Position numbers and translations under genes: made by a program | Shown: piece after piece, positions 6,941 through 15,612 of the stretch | Numbering within the stretch: position 1 is the stretch's first letter | Layout of the letters: every line of letters starts with the position of its first letter | NCBI GenBank assembly: GCA_016787285.1 | Contig: JAEUUV010000312.1 | Span: 1 to 32,544, forward strand | Origin: Saprospiraceae bacterium | GTDB lineage: Bacteria; Bacteroidota; Bacteroidia; Chitinophagales; Saprospiraceae | Reading direction: 5' to 3' | DNA length: 32,544 nucleotides | The notes under the pieces: model-generated | Told to the model about the DNA's origin: nothing | Database searches by the model: none | What the model saw: only the letters and a program-made list of their open reading frames with translations

Positions 6941-8581
6941 ATGGATTCAATTGATGTAAACGGGGTCAAATATTGGCTTCCTTCCGATGAAAAAGACGTG
7001 ATGGCCCTGGTGGAAGAGGCGCACGCAAATGGTGAAATTATCTGCTTGCGTGGTTCTGCGCATTCCTTTCCCCTGATTCGTACACTTGAAAGCGGCCCAA
7101 CGAGTGGTCGTTCATACAAGTACATCATGTTGGCAAAGATGAATGCCGTGTCCATAGACGTTGCCAACAAAACCGTTACAGTGCAAGGCGGGTGCCACCT
7201 GGGGTTCGATCCCTGGGATCCGACCCAAATCTCCACGCTGCACAATTCCCTGCTGTACCAATTGGATCAGGCCGGCTTTGCGGTGCCCGACCTTGGAGGT
7301 ATCATCCACCAAACCGTAGCCGGATTTTTGTCTACCGGCTCGGCGGGCGGCACCACGCAGTACGCATTTCAGGACATGGTGCAGGCCGTCAGTTTTGTGC
7401 ATTACGGCCCAAAAGGTCCACAAAAAACAACGTTTACCCGCCCGGCTTCCGGCGATCCTGAAGACCCGTTCTTTGCAGCCTGCGGCCCCACAATGGGGCT
7501 TTTCGGCGTATTGGTGTCAGCCACGTTCAACCTGGTACCCAAATTCAATATCGTGGGTTTTCAGGCGACCACTACGACGGACCAATGCGCCATTGATTTG
7601 TTCGGTAGCGGCTCCGATCAACGCCCCGGACTGGAAACGTATTTTCGGCAAACACCCTACGCGCGCCTGATGTGGTGGCCTCAAAGCGGAGTGAACAAGA
7701 TGGTGATCTGGCAGGCTAAACCTGTTGCGTCGGAACCGGATTTCAAACCCAATCCGTACCAGGAGGTGCCCTATATTTTCAACAGCCCTATTCCGGCTAC
7801 CCTGGCCGCCGACCTGCTGTTTACCGGCATTGGTCGCTGGCCCGACTGGCTGCAGGACGCTATGGGCGACACCGAAGAGTACCGAATCGTGCGTGACCTC
7901 ATCGGAGCGTCTTTTTACCCCCTGCTCTTGCCCAAAATTCTGGACATTTTTGTCCCCCTTGACGCTCCCGATAAAGGCCCGGTACAATTTCAGGACTACT
8001 GGTGGACGGGCCTGCCTATGGATAACCAGATGAGCGACAGGCTGTTTCCGGTTTGGTTTACCGAGTTGTGGATACCGCTGAACCAGGCTCAGGCTGTGAT
8101 GAACACCCTGAACACATTTTATCAGGCAAGCACCCAGAATACCATGGCCTTTAGCTGCGAAATCTACGCCGCAAAGAGCAGTCAATGCTGGCTGAGTCCG
8201 GCGTATCAAACCGATGTCATTCGTATTGACGTGTTCTGGTTCGGCAACAATACCGGCGATCCGACTGCGTACTACCAGAAATTTTGGGATTTGCTGGCCC
8301 CGTTCAAGTTCCGGCCGCACTGGGGCAAGTACCTGCCCGCCGGCGACAGCCCGCTTGGCGCCGAATACCTGCGCTCGGTGTATCCCAAATGGGACGCATG
8401 GTTGCAGATTCGCCAGGCGCTCGACCCGGATCAGGTTTTTGTCAACGATTACTGGCGGGCGCAACTCGGCATCCCGCAGCCTGCGAGCGCTGCGGCGCTC
8501 GATGTATCGAACATAAGCCCCGGCTTTTTCGAGACCATTATCCATTGGTTCATGCGCCTTTTCGGCAGAAAAACACAATAA
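6941..8581 (+). CDS. Aldonolactone-oxidase-like FAD oxidoreductase (His-bearing paralog)
   Basis: A 546-residue flavoprotein of the VAO/FAD-binding-4 type with a C-terminal D-arabinono-1,4-lactone-oxidase-like domain. The start ATG at 6941 aligns with the start of the downstream paralog; an open stretch upstream overlaps nusB and lacks coding character. The FAD PP-loop LRGSAHSFP at 36-44 carries His41, the position often used for covalent 8-alpha attachment. The second FAD region is GGIIHQTVAGFLSTGSAGGT (119-138). The signature HWGK is at 460-463. The C-terminus has an extra amphipathic tail (FFETIIHWFMRLFGRK) absent from the paralog, possibly a membrane contact. The substrate is unknown; the family oxidises sugar lactones or alcohols and uses oxygen or a dehydrogenase acceptor. 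The paralog follows after 5 bp. Confidence 0.78.
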   Translation: MDSIDVNGVKYWLPSDEKDVMALVEEAHANGEIICLRGSAHSFPLIRTLESGPTSGRSYKYIMLAKMNAVSIDVANKTVTVQGGCHLGFDPWDPTQISTLHNSLLYQLDQAGFAVPDLGGIIHQTVAGFLSTGSAGGTTQYAFQDMVQAVSFVHYGPKGPQKTTFTRPASGDPEDPFFAACGPTMGLFGVLVSATFNLVPKFNIVGFQATTTTDQCAIDLFGSGSDQRPGLETYFRQTPYARLMWWPQSGVNKMVIWQAKPVASEPDFKPNPYQEVPYIFNSPIPATLAADLLFTGIGRWPDWLQDAMGDTEEYRIVRDLIGASFYPLLLPKILDIFVPLDAPDKGPVQFQDYWWTGLPMDNQMSDRLFPVWFTELWIPLNQAQAVMNTLNTFYQASTQNTMAFSCEIYAAKSSQCWLSPAYQTDVIRIDVFWFGNNTGDPTAYYQKFWDLLAPFKFRPHWGKYLPAGDSPLGAEYLRSVYPKWDAWLQIRQALDPDQVFVNDYWRAQLGIPQPASAAALDVSNISPGFFETIIHWFMRLFGRKTQ

Positions 8582-8586
8582 GCACC

Positions 8587-10149
8587 ATGATTCAGGCTGA
8601 TGCAATGGGGTTGTACCACCCCGAAAACGAAGATCAGGTCGTCGAACTGATTCAACATGCCCTGCAGAACAACCTTCAGGTACGGGTACGCGGCGCGGCC
8701 CAGTCCGTTCCGGGAGCGATTTTTACCGACGGTTATGATCCGGCAAATGGTTCGCCGGGCGAAAACCTCAACATCCTGCTGGACAAAATGCGCGCGGTGT
8801 CGTTCGACGACGCAAGTATGCAGGTAAGCGTCGGGGCGGGCTGCAACCTTGGGTTTGATCCGTTCGACCCTTCGGAAACCTCCTCTACGGCCAACAGCCT
8901 GTACGGACAACTAAACGCAAAAGGTTGGGCAATCCCCAACGTCTCCGATGCCATTCACCAAACGGTAGCAGGTTTCATATCTACCGGGTCGTCGGGGGGA
9001 ACTATGGCGCATAGTTTCGACGCGTGCGTGGTTTCTGTCCGACTGGTGGACGGCACCGGCGCTGTACGCACGTTTTCACGTTCTTCCGATCCAAACGATG
9101 CATTTTTCGGCATAGTTGGCTCTCTGGGCCTGCTCGGTGTGATCACTTCTGTGACGCTGCAATGTGTGCCCGCGTTTCGTATTATCGGGCAAGAGGCGGT
9201 GACTCCGGTGAACCAGTGCGCGTTCGATTTTTTTGGCGCCGGCACGCCCGACCGGCCGTCCTTGCAGGCGCATTTTACTCAAACGGAGTACGCCCGCCTG
9301 CTTTGGTGGCCGTATCAGACTCTGCAACGGGTAATCAGTTGGCAGGCACGCACCATGCAGCCCTCGGATTATACTCCCCAAACCGGTGCGCCGGACGATT
9401 TCACCCCGAAGCCTTATCAGCCTGTTTTTCACAAAGTGCTCGGCTCGACGCTACCGTCCGAAGTGGTGGCCGGTGTGGGTTATAGTCTGGTGGCTTCGTG
9501 GCCACAATGGCTGTACGACCTGATCGGCAACGACCCCGACCTCGGCAAGATTGAGGCGGTGATGGAAAAGTTGTTCCCCTATGTGTATCCGATGCTTTGC
9601 AACATGTACTTCCCGGTAAATTCGGACACCAACCCGCCCCAGACATTTTGGGACACCTGGTTGGGTAGCCTGCCGATGGACCGGATCGAGTTCAGCAACC
9701 ACCTCATGCCGCTGAAATACACCGAGATGTGGATACCGATCGAGCAGGCAGAAAAGGCCGTGAACGCCATGCAGCAGTTTTACGAAACCGCCGGGTATCA
9801 GGCGACGGGCTTTTACACGGTGGAAGTGCTGGCGGCTCCGCAAAGCGATTTTTGGATGAGTCCCGGCTACAAACAAGACTCCTTGCGCTTCAATTTTATG
9901 TGGTTTGCCCGTGGCGCCGGCGATCCAACGTCGTATTTCCAACAGTTTTGGGATTTGTTCAAACAAAAAGACATCTCGTTCCGACTCCACTGGGGCAAGT
10001 ATTTGCCACCGGCAACCGGCTCGGAAGGCTCCGACTACCTGCGCACGCAATACCCCGGATGGAACGAATTTCTGAATCTGCGCCAACAATTGGATCCGAA
10101 GGGTATTTTTCTGAACAGCTATTGGCGAAGCCATTTGGGTGTTTCCTGA
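8587..10149 (+). CDS. Aldonolactone-oxidase-like FAD oxidoreductase (Gln-bearing paralog)
   Basis: A 520-residue paralog of the preceding gene, sharing its layout end to end: the NLGFDPFDPSE stretch, AIHQTVAGFISTGSSGGT, ARLLWWPYQ, and HWGK at 468-471 near the C-terminus. In the FAD PP-loop, VRVRGAAQSVPG (32-43), Gln39 replaces the His of the first paralog, so covalent histidyl-FAD is not expected. It ends directly after the YWRSHLG motif and lacks the amphipathic tail. The ATG at 8587 was chosen because it lies 5 bp after the previous stop; ATG 8605 is an alternative. Tandem duplication with divergence at the flavin-attachment position suggests two different substrates or a heteromeric enzyme, which is inference. 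Confidence 0.78.
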   Translation: MIQADAMGLYHPENEDQVVELIQHALQNNLQVRVRGAAQSVPGAIFTDGYDPANGSPGENLNILLDKMRAVSFDDASMQVSVGAGCNLGFDPFDPSETSSTANSLYGQLNAKGWAIPNVSDAIHQTVAGFISTGSSGGTMAHSFDACVVSVRLVDGTGAVRTFSRSSDPNDAFFGIVGSLGLLGVITSVTLQCVPAFRIIGQEAVTPVNQCAFDFFGAGTPDRPSLQAHFTQTEYARLLWWPYQTLQRVISWQARTMQPSDYTPQTGAPDDFTPKPYQPVFHKVLGSTLPSEVVAGVGYSLVASWPQWLYDLIGNDPDLGKIEAVMEKLFPYVYPMLCNMYFPVNSDTNPPQTFWDTWLGSLPMDRIEFSNHLMPLKYTEMWIPIEQAEKAVNAMQQFYETAGYQATGFYTVEVLAAPQSDFWMSPGYKQDSLRFNFMWFARGAGDPTSYFQQFWDLFKQKDISFRLHWGKYLPPATGSEGSDYLRTQYPGWNEFLNLRQQLDPKGIFLNSYWRSHLGVS

Positions 10150-10177
10150 AAACAGGTTGCTGTAAAACCAGTCTGCT

Positions 10178-11482
10178 TTGGAGCATGCTATGGAAGACTC
10201 AACAATAAAAAAAACGTGGTTTTGGCCCTTGGCCCTTCGGATTTCGAGGCTTTGGGAGTCGGTGGTACGACTTGGCACGCACGCCCAAATGAGTAACTGG
10301 GAGCGCAAGCGTACCCGGCTGCTCAACGGCATCTCGTTGGTGGCCATGCTGGGATACCTCTTTTTCATCTTGTCTTTTTTGGCCCCGGAGCACCGAACCA
10401 CCCTGTACGAAAGTGTGGTTTCCTTTGTGATTTATTTCGTGCCGATCCTGCTCAATCATTTTCGGCGCTACCTGGCCGCCATTCTCACGTTCAACATTTT
10501 TTCTACGCTCATTTACACCTTCTATGCCATCTCGCATGGAGTAGTGGATGCCGCCGAGTACCTGCTCTTGTGTTCCAGCGTAGCGAGCATGCTGTTTTTC
10601 AGAAACATCTGGGCCATCCTGTTTTTTTTTCTGCTCAACTTTTCCTGTTTTTGGCTCTGCAAGTGGTCGTTTACCGTCATGCAACCGTTTTTGTTCATGC
10701 CCGACGGACAAACGTTGTACATCGAAAACCATGTGTTTACGTTCCTGATCCTGTTTTTGATGATCTACTATTTCAAGTCGGAAAATAAACGCCAGGAGAA
10801 CTTGTTGAAACGCCAGAATGTGGTGTTGAGCAAGGAAAAACAAAAATCAGACAGCCTGTTGCTGAATATCTTGCCCTACGATACTGCCGAAGAACTCAAG
10901 GAAACCGGACGGGCCAAGGCCAGATACTACGAGCAGGTGACGGTCATGTTCACGGATTTTCAACAGTTCACGCAGGTGGCTGAGCAACTTACTCCGGAGG
11001 AGTTGGTGGCCCTCGTCAACCATTATTTCAGCGCGTTCGATACGATTATCGGCGCGCACAAAATCGAAAAAATCAAAACCATCGGCGATGCCTACCTCTG
11101 CGTTGGCGGATTACCGGAACAGAATACGACCCACCCGACGGATGTGGTGTCGGCGGCTTTGGAAATTCTCGATTTCGTAGCCGCCGAAAAAGTACGGCGC
11201 GTGAAGAACGGGTTGCCGTATTTCGACTTGCGTATCGGCATCCATACCGGCCCGGTAGTAGCGGGTATCGTCGGCATCACCAAGTTTGCCTACGACATCT
11301 GGGGCGACACGGTAAACGTGGCCGCGCGTATGGAATCCAGCGGCGAAGTGGGGAAGGTGAATATTTCCGAGACCACCTGCCGGTTGGTACAGGGGCAATT
11401 CCATTGCGAATCCAGAGGGAAAATTCAGGCCAAAAACAAGGGCGAAGTAGCCATGTATTTTGTAGAAAAACTCCCCGGATAG
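10178..11482 (+). CDS. Membrane class III adenylate cyclase
   Basis: A 434-residue protein with about six hydrophobic segments between residues 48 and 198, a short helical linker with coiled-coil character (about 200-225), then a class III cyclase domain (about 248-432). Metal-binding Asp260 (MFTDFQQF) and Asp304 (KTIGDAYL) are present. Lys300 and Asp373 (YDIWGD) specify adenine, and Asn380 and Arg384 (TVNVAARMES) are the transition-state residues. All catalytic positions are on one chain, so a homodimer would have two active sites making cAMP. The start is ATG 10178, with ATG 10190 possible. It follows the two flavoproteins after 28 bp with no terminator and is probably in their operon; it is convergent with the next gene. 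Confidence 0.9.
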   Translation: MEHAMEDSTIKKTWFWPLALRISRLWESVVRLGTHAQMSNWERKRTRLLNGISLVAMLGYLFFILSFLAPEHRTTLYESVVSFVIYFVPILLNHFRRYLAAILTFNIFSTLIYTFYAISHGVVDAAEYLLLCSSVASMLFFRNIWAILFFFLLNFSCFWLCKWSFTVMQPFLFMPDGQTLYIENHVFTFLILFLMIYYFKSENKRQENLLKRQNVVLSKEKQKSDSLLLNILPYDTAEELKETGRAKARYYEQVTVMFTDFQQFTQVAEQLTPEELVALVNHYFSAFDTIIGAHKIEKIKTIGDAYLCVGGLPEQNTTHPTDVVSAALEILDFVAAEKVRRVKNGLPYFDLRIGIHTGPVVAGIVGITKFAYDIWGDTVNVAARMESSGEVGKVNISETTCRLVQGQFHCESRGKIQAKNKGEVAMYFVEKLPG

Positions 11483-11487
11483 ATGCC

Positions 11488-12516
11488 TTATTTTTTCAAA
11501 ACAAGCACAGTCTGAAAGCCCTCGCTTGTGCGCAGCATGCACACGTAACTTCCCGTCGGCAAACTACTGATATGCAGTTCGGCTGCCCCGACGCGCATAT
11601 CGCCCACCGGTTGCTCCAGCAAAATTTCCCCCAGCAAATTCATCAAAATAAGACGACCGTCGCGGACGGATTGCGCCTGCCACGAAACTGTACCATAATC
11701 AAGCACAGGATTGGGCAGCACACGAAGCCCCAAATCGAGCAGGCCGGGTTCGGCAGTGCCTGAGGAAACGCCTTGCACGATGGCGATATCATCGAGTTGC
11801 AGGATGTTGTCGTCCGTGGAATCGTGTAAAAAGGCAATGTAAATGGACCGGCCTGCATACTTGGCGAGGCTTGCGGTGTGTGGTTCCAGGCGACCGGTGT
11901 AGGCTTGTGCCGACGGGTGAATGAGGAAAAAGTAGTCCGGGTTTGTGTACCCGTTGGCGTGAATGTAGCCTGGGGAAAAAATGTAGTCTGTTACTTTGAG
12001 TGAGCCGTCTTTGAGGGCTTCCAGCATTTCAGCGGCTACAAAAATGGTGTCGGTGAACGCATCCGCAAACGGCTCGTTGGTTGTGGTGGAAACGAGCACT
12101 TTGTACCCGTCCATGTATCCGGGGCCTTCAAAAGATGCTGAGCGCCAGGAGAGTACCGTGGTGGAGTCGGTGATGAAAACCGGTGGTGTGATGAGCCAGT
12201 TCTCGTTGCTTTGTCCGCCCTGGAGGAATGAGCAACTGGTGAAGGCGAAGTTTACGGGCGGGTCCGACAGGTCGCCGAGATCGCTGTCCCAAAACCAGTT
12301 TTGCGGCACGGGGACTTCGTCACCACACAGGGTAGGCAGGTTGTCGGCATCCCAATTGACCCAATGCGTGTCGTTTCCGCCGGGAACCAGGAGCATGGTA
12401 TCGGAAGGGTCAATGGTGAAATTCTGGATGAGCAGGGTGTCGGGGATGGTAAAAAACTGGGCATTGGCATGCGGACTGCCGCAGAGCAGCGCACACAGGA
12501 GGAGCAGTTGTTTCAT
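11488..12516 (-). CDS. Secreted T9SS cargo protein with choice-of-anchor-J-like domain
   Basis: A 342-residue exported protein with a signal peptide at 1-19 (ending HANA). A jelly-roll domain of the cleaved-adhesin/choice-of-anchor-J type follows (NWFWDSD, NENWLITPPVF, VLSWRSASFEGPGYMDGYKVLVS, AGRSIYIAFLHDSTDDNILQLDDIAI written here as separate pieces of the domain). A type IX secretion C-terminal domain begins at about 262 (LRVLPNPVLDYGTV) and ends GSYVCMLRTSEGFQTVLVLKK. It is thus likely secreted through the outer membrane and anchored at the surface. Its start lies 3 bp after the heptose kinase stop, so it is the last gene of that run. The function is unknown; an adhesin-like role is inferred from the fold. 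Confidence 0.8.
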   Translation of the reverse strand: MKQLLLLCALLCGSPHANAQFFTIPDTLLIQNFTIDPSDTMLLVPGGNDTHWVNWDADNLPTLCGDEVPVPQNWFWDSDLGDLSDPPVNFAFTSCSFLQGGQSNENWLITPPVFITDSTTVLSWRSASFEGPGYMDGYKVLVSTTTNEPFADAFTDTIFVAAEMLEALKDGSLKVTDYIFSPGYIHANGYTNPDYFFLIHPSAQAYTGRLEPHTASLAKYAGRSIYIAFLHDSTDDNILQLDDIAIVQGVSSGTAEPGLLDLGLRVLPNPVLDYGTVSWQAQSVRDGRLILMNLLGEILLEQPVGDMRVGAAELHISSLPTGSYVCMLRTSEGFQTVLVLKK

Positions 12517-12519
12517 AGC

Positions 12520-13512
12520 CTAAGTATGTTGTTTCAACCAAAGATCAAGTTCGTGTTCCAGCACATCGCGCCGAACGGGCACCACGCCGGGATACTCACA
12601 CACCTGCCCTCCGGCAAGATTCGAAAGCACAGCCACCGTTTCCGGATTCAGGCCGGCCGCCAGTGCCAGCGTGGCTATACTGATAACCGTATCCCCGGCT
12701 CCGCTCACATCGGCTACATTCCGCGGCACGGTGGGGTGAAGGCGGCTTTCGGCTTGGTCGTCCAAAAATAGGCCCTTTTCAGACAGCGTGATCATGATTG
12801 TTTGGCTTTGCAAGTTTTTGCGCAAAAAAGTTGCTGCCTGCCGGAGCGATTCCAGCGCAGGTTCTACGGGAAACGGCGCGCTGTCCCGGATTTCTTTCAG
12901 GTTGGGTTTGAACAAATCGGCGCCCTGGTAGGCAAAGAAGTTGGCTTTTTTCGGGTCAACCGCTGTGAGAATTCCGCGTTGGCAGGCAATATCCAGCACC
13001 GTCCGAATCACGTTGGGCGTCAGCACCCCCTTGTTGTAGTCCTGTAAAATGATCGCCCGGATCGGCAGGGTATTCAGCAGCTCAATCGTGCGTTCGATGA
13101 GCAGCCGCTCGTCGTCGGCACACAGGTCGTGCACGTCTTCCTGATCAATGCGCAGCATTTGCTGGTTGTTGCCCAGTACCCGGGTTTTGACGGTGGTTTT
13201 GCGGTCGGGCGAGCGCAGGAGACCGTCGGATGAAAGGCCGGCTTCGGGCAGTATTTTCGCAAGGGCAGTGCCGTCGGCATCATCGCCCACGATGCTGCAC
13301 AGAACCGGCACGGCGCCGAGCGCGCGGATGTTGAGCGCCACATTGGCGGCGCCGCCGAGGCGGTCGTCGGTGCGTTGGTGCAGCACCACCGGCACGGGCG
13401 CTTCGGGCGAAATGCGGCTCACCGTTCCCGTCAGGTACCGATCCACCATGACGTCGCCAATGACGAGGACATGCTGATTTTCTAATTGGTGCAAAATTTC
13501 TCCGGCAGTCAT
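12520..13512 (-). CDS. rfaE1: D-glycero-beta-D-manno-heptose-7-phosphate kinase (PfkB family)
   Basis: A 330-residue ribokinase/PfkB-type sugar kinase matching the kinase half of HldE. Visible are the N-terminal strand-turn VLVIGDVMVDRYLTG, RISPEAPVPVV, the substrate loop GGAANVALN (53-61), DPKKANFFAY, FKPNLKE, and the anion-hole motif DVSGAGDT with the catalytic base Asp274. The nucleotidyltransferase half of bifunctional HldE is absent, so this is the stand-alone form. It phosphorylates heptose-7-phosphate in the ADP-heptose route for lipopolysaccharide. Its ATG overlaps the stop of the upstream hydrolase by 4 bp (ATGA), indicating translational coupling. Confidence 0.88.
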   Translation of the reverse strand: MTAGEILHQLENQHVLVIGDVMVDRYLTGTVSRISPEAPVPVVLHQRTDDRLGGAANVALNIRALGAVPVLCSIVGDDADGTALAKILPEAGLSSDGLLRSPDRKTTVKTRVLGNNQQMLRIDQEDVHDLCADDERLLIERTIELLNTLPIRAIILQDYNKGVLTPNVIRTVLDIACQRGILTAVDPKKANFFAYQGADLFKPNLKEIRDSAPFPVEPALESLRQAATFLRKNLQSQTIMITLSEKGLFLDDQAESRLHPTVPRNVADVSGAGDTVISIATLALAAGLNPETVAVLSNLAGGQVCEYPGVVPVRRDVLEHELDLWLKQHT

Positions 13513-14414
13513 GCGGTCAGTTTTTTCTTCCAGTAACGCAGCAGGCCGGCCACCGACATAAACGCAGGATTGGCGGCCTCATAACGGGCAAGTCCTTCGG
13601 GAGGGATGCCGGCGGCTACGAGTTCGCCGCGCACAAACGCCTCGAAAGCCGGCGAAATTTCGGCGGCAGGCGTATTGTTTTCGGCGTGTGGTTTCATCCA
13701 GGCTGCCCAGGCCAGCAGGTTGGATTCCAGTTGGTCCAGATGCGGGTTTTTGTCGGTAATGCGCCCGAAGTGCGTCAGGTACAGGGTTTGTGCCGGCAAC
13801 TCGCGCAGCAACCGGATCGAGGCCTGCCAGTCCTCCACATGGATGTCGGGGGGCGGGCAGGGAGGCGACACATACTGTTTTTCAATGCATACGCCGGCTA
13901 CGTCGCCGGTGAACACCACGGATTCCACTCCCGGGGCCGATATTTCCCAGGCAATGTGGTGTGTCGCGTGGCCGGGAGTGTACCAGGCTGTGCAGCGGAG
14001 TCCGGCGGCATGCACGGTTTCGCCGTGTTCGGGGGCGTGCAACAGGTTTTCCGGGATGGGTTCCATGGCGCCCCAGAGGCTGTCCATCTCGTCGCCGTAG
14101 ATCATGCGGGCCGAATTGTACAGTTTTTCCGGCGCAGCCAAATGCGGCAAACCTTTCGGATGCACGTGGATGGTGGCTCCCTCCCGGGCAAAGGCCCAGG
14201 CAGCGCCCGCATGGTCGAAGTGAATATGCGACAAAAAAACGTGCCGGAAGTCGGCAGGTTTCCAGCCGTTGGCCGCCAAAGCGGTTTCCAGATGCCCGAA
14301 AGTGGAATACGGCCCGGTTTCTACCAGCACCAGGCCGTCGGAGCCTTCGATTACGAATACGGCGATGGTGTGGTCGAGGTCTTTGAACCCGAGGTCGAGG
14401 GTGTGGATGGTCAT
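13509..14414 (-). CDS. Metallo-beta-lactamase-fold hydrolase
   Basis: A 301-residue MBL-fold protein with the metal-binding motif SHIHFDHAG (His63, His65, Asp67, His68), a further His in TPGHATHH at about 149, and an Asp in VVFTGDVAG. It has no signal peptide and is therefore cytoplasmic. A helical C-terminal part from about 225 is like that of glyoxalase-II-like hydrolases. The start ATG at 14414 overlaps the stop of the acyl-CoA dehydrogenase (ATGA, 14411-14414), and its own stop overlaps the heptose kinase start, so it is coupled on both sides. The substrate is unknown; a thioester such as an acyl-CoA or acyl-glutathione analogue fits the neighbour but is inference. Confidence 0.82.
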   Translation of the reverse strand: MTIHTLDLGFKDLDHTIAVFVIEGSDGLVLVETGPYSTFGHLETALAANGWKPADFRHVFLSHIHFDHAGAAWAFAREGATIHVHPKGLPHLAAPEKLYNSARMIYGDEMDSLWGAMEPIPENLLHAPEHGETVHAAGLRCTAWYTPGHATHHIAWEISAPGVESVVFTGDVAGVCIEKQYVSPPCPPPDIHVEDWQASIRLLRELPAQTLYLTHFGRITDKNPHLDQLESNLLAWAAWMKPHAENNTPAAEISPAFEAFVRGELVAAGIPPEGLARYEAANPAFMSVAGLLRYWKKKLTA

Positions 14415-15559
14415 TTTAATACCTCCCGTGCGATCACCAGTTTCTGGATTTCCGAGGTGCCTTCGCCGATGGTGCAGAGTTTGGAGTCGCGGTAAAATTT
14501 TTCCACCGGGAAGTCCTTGGTGTAGCCATAGCCGCCGTGAATCTGTATGGCGTCGGTACTGATTTCCACAGAGATTTCCGAGGCGTAGTATTTGGCTATG
14601 GCGGCTTCGCGGGTGCACTTCGCGTGGGCGTTTTTCAGGTCGGCGGCATGGCGCGTGAGCAGTTCGGCGGCACTGATTTTGGTGGCCATGTCGGCGAGTT
14701 TGAAACTGATCGCCTGAAAGTTGGCAATTGGCTGGCCGAATTGTTCGCGTTCCTTGGCGTATTTCACCGAAGCCTCGTAGGCGCCCTGGGCAATCCCGAG
14801 GGCAAGCGCTGCGATGGAAATGCGCCCGCCGTCGAGAATTTTCATAGCCTGAATAAATCCTTCGCCTTCCTGCCCGAGCATCTGGTTTTTGTGGATGCGG
14901 CAGTTGTCGAAAATGAGTTCGGCGGTTTCGCTGGCGCGCATACCGAGTTTGTTCTCTTTTTTGCCGCCCCGGAAACCCGGAGTGTCGCGTTCGACGATGA
15001 AAGCCGTCATGCCGCGGCTGTCGAGCAGTTCGCCGGTGCGCACGATGACCACGGCGACGTGGCCGCTGATGCCGTGTGTGATCCAGGACTTGTTGCCGTT
15101 GATGATGTAGTAATCACCGTCGCGCCGGGCCACGCACTGCATGCGGCCTGCGTCGCTGCCGGTGTTAGGCTCGGTGAGGCCCCAGGCGCCGACCCATTTG
15201 CCTGTGGCCAGCAGCGGCAGGTATTTTTGCTTTTGTTCTTCGGTGCCAAACGAAAGAATATGGTTGGTGCACAGCGAATTGTGTGCCGCTACACTCAGTC
15301 CGATGGAGCCGCACACTTTGGCAATTTCGCCGATGATGGTGATGTATTCCTGATAGCCCAGGCCGGCGCCGTGGTAGGCCTCGGGCACCAACACGCCGAG
15401 GAAACCGTGTTCGCCCATTTTGTGAAACAAATCCATCGGGAAGAATTGGGCCTCGTCCCATTCCATCACGTGTGGGCGAATATGCGTTTCCGCAAAATCA
15501 CGGGCGCTTTCGCGGATCAGTTGCAGGTTGTCGGGCATGGGTTCAGCGGTTGTGGTCAT
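14411..15559 (-). CDS. Acyl-CoA dehydrogenase
   Basis: A 382-residue acyl-CoA dehydrogenase of normal length with all three regions: N-terminal helices, the middle beta domain with the FAD motif [13 protein letters not shown] and WITHGISG, and C-terminal helices. The catalytic base is Glu366 in the short/branched-chain-type motif [16 protein letters not shown]. The [19 protein letters not shown] stretch is also typical. It should form the 2,3-double bond of short, medium or branched acyl-CoA and pass electrons to ETF. Chain-length preference cannot be read from the sequence. It follows xerC/D after 53 bp with no clear terminator and is translationally coupled to the downstream hydrolase. Confidence 0.92.
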   Translation of the reverse strand: MTTTAEPMPDNLQLIRESARDFAETHIRPHVMEWDEAQFFPMDLFHKMGEHGFLGVLVPEAYHGAGLGYQEYITIIGEIAKVCGSIGLSVAAHNSLCTNHILSFGTEEQKQKYLPLLATGKWVGAWGLTEPNTGSDAGRMQCVARRDGDYYIINGNKSWITHGISGHVAVVIVRTGELLDSRGMTAFIVERDTPGFRGGKKENKLGMRASETAELIFDNCRIHKNQMLGQEGEGFIQAMKILDGGRISIAALALGIAQGAYEASVKYAKEREQFGQPIANFQAISFKLADMATKISAAELLTRHAADLKNAHAKCTREAAIAKYYASEISVEISTDAIQIHGGYGYTKDFPVEKFYRDSKLCTIGEGTSEIQKLVIAREVLK

Positions 15560-15612
15560 GTCGGTGAAAAATGATTGATGATGAGTAAATGGGCGGTGGG
15601 AGCGTATCCCGG

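Noticed and set aside
7192-7222. GGGGTTCGATCCCTGG resembling a tRNA T-arm
   Set aside because: It lies inside the first flavoprotein gene, has no acceptor, D or anticodon arms at the right distances, and the encoded residues are conserved in the paralog.
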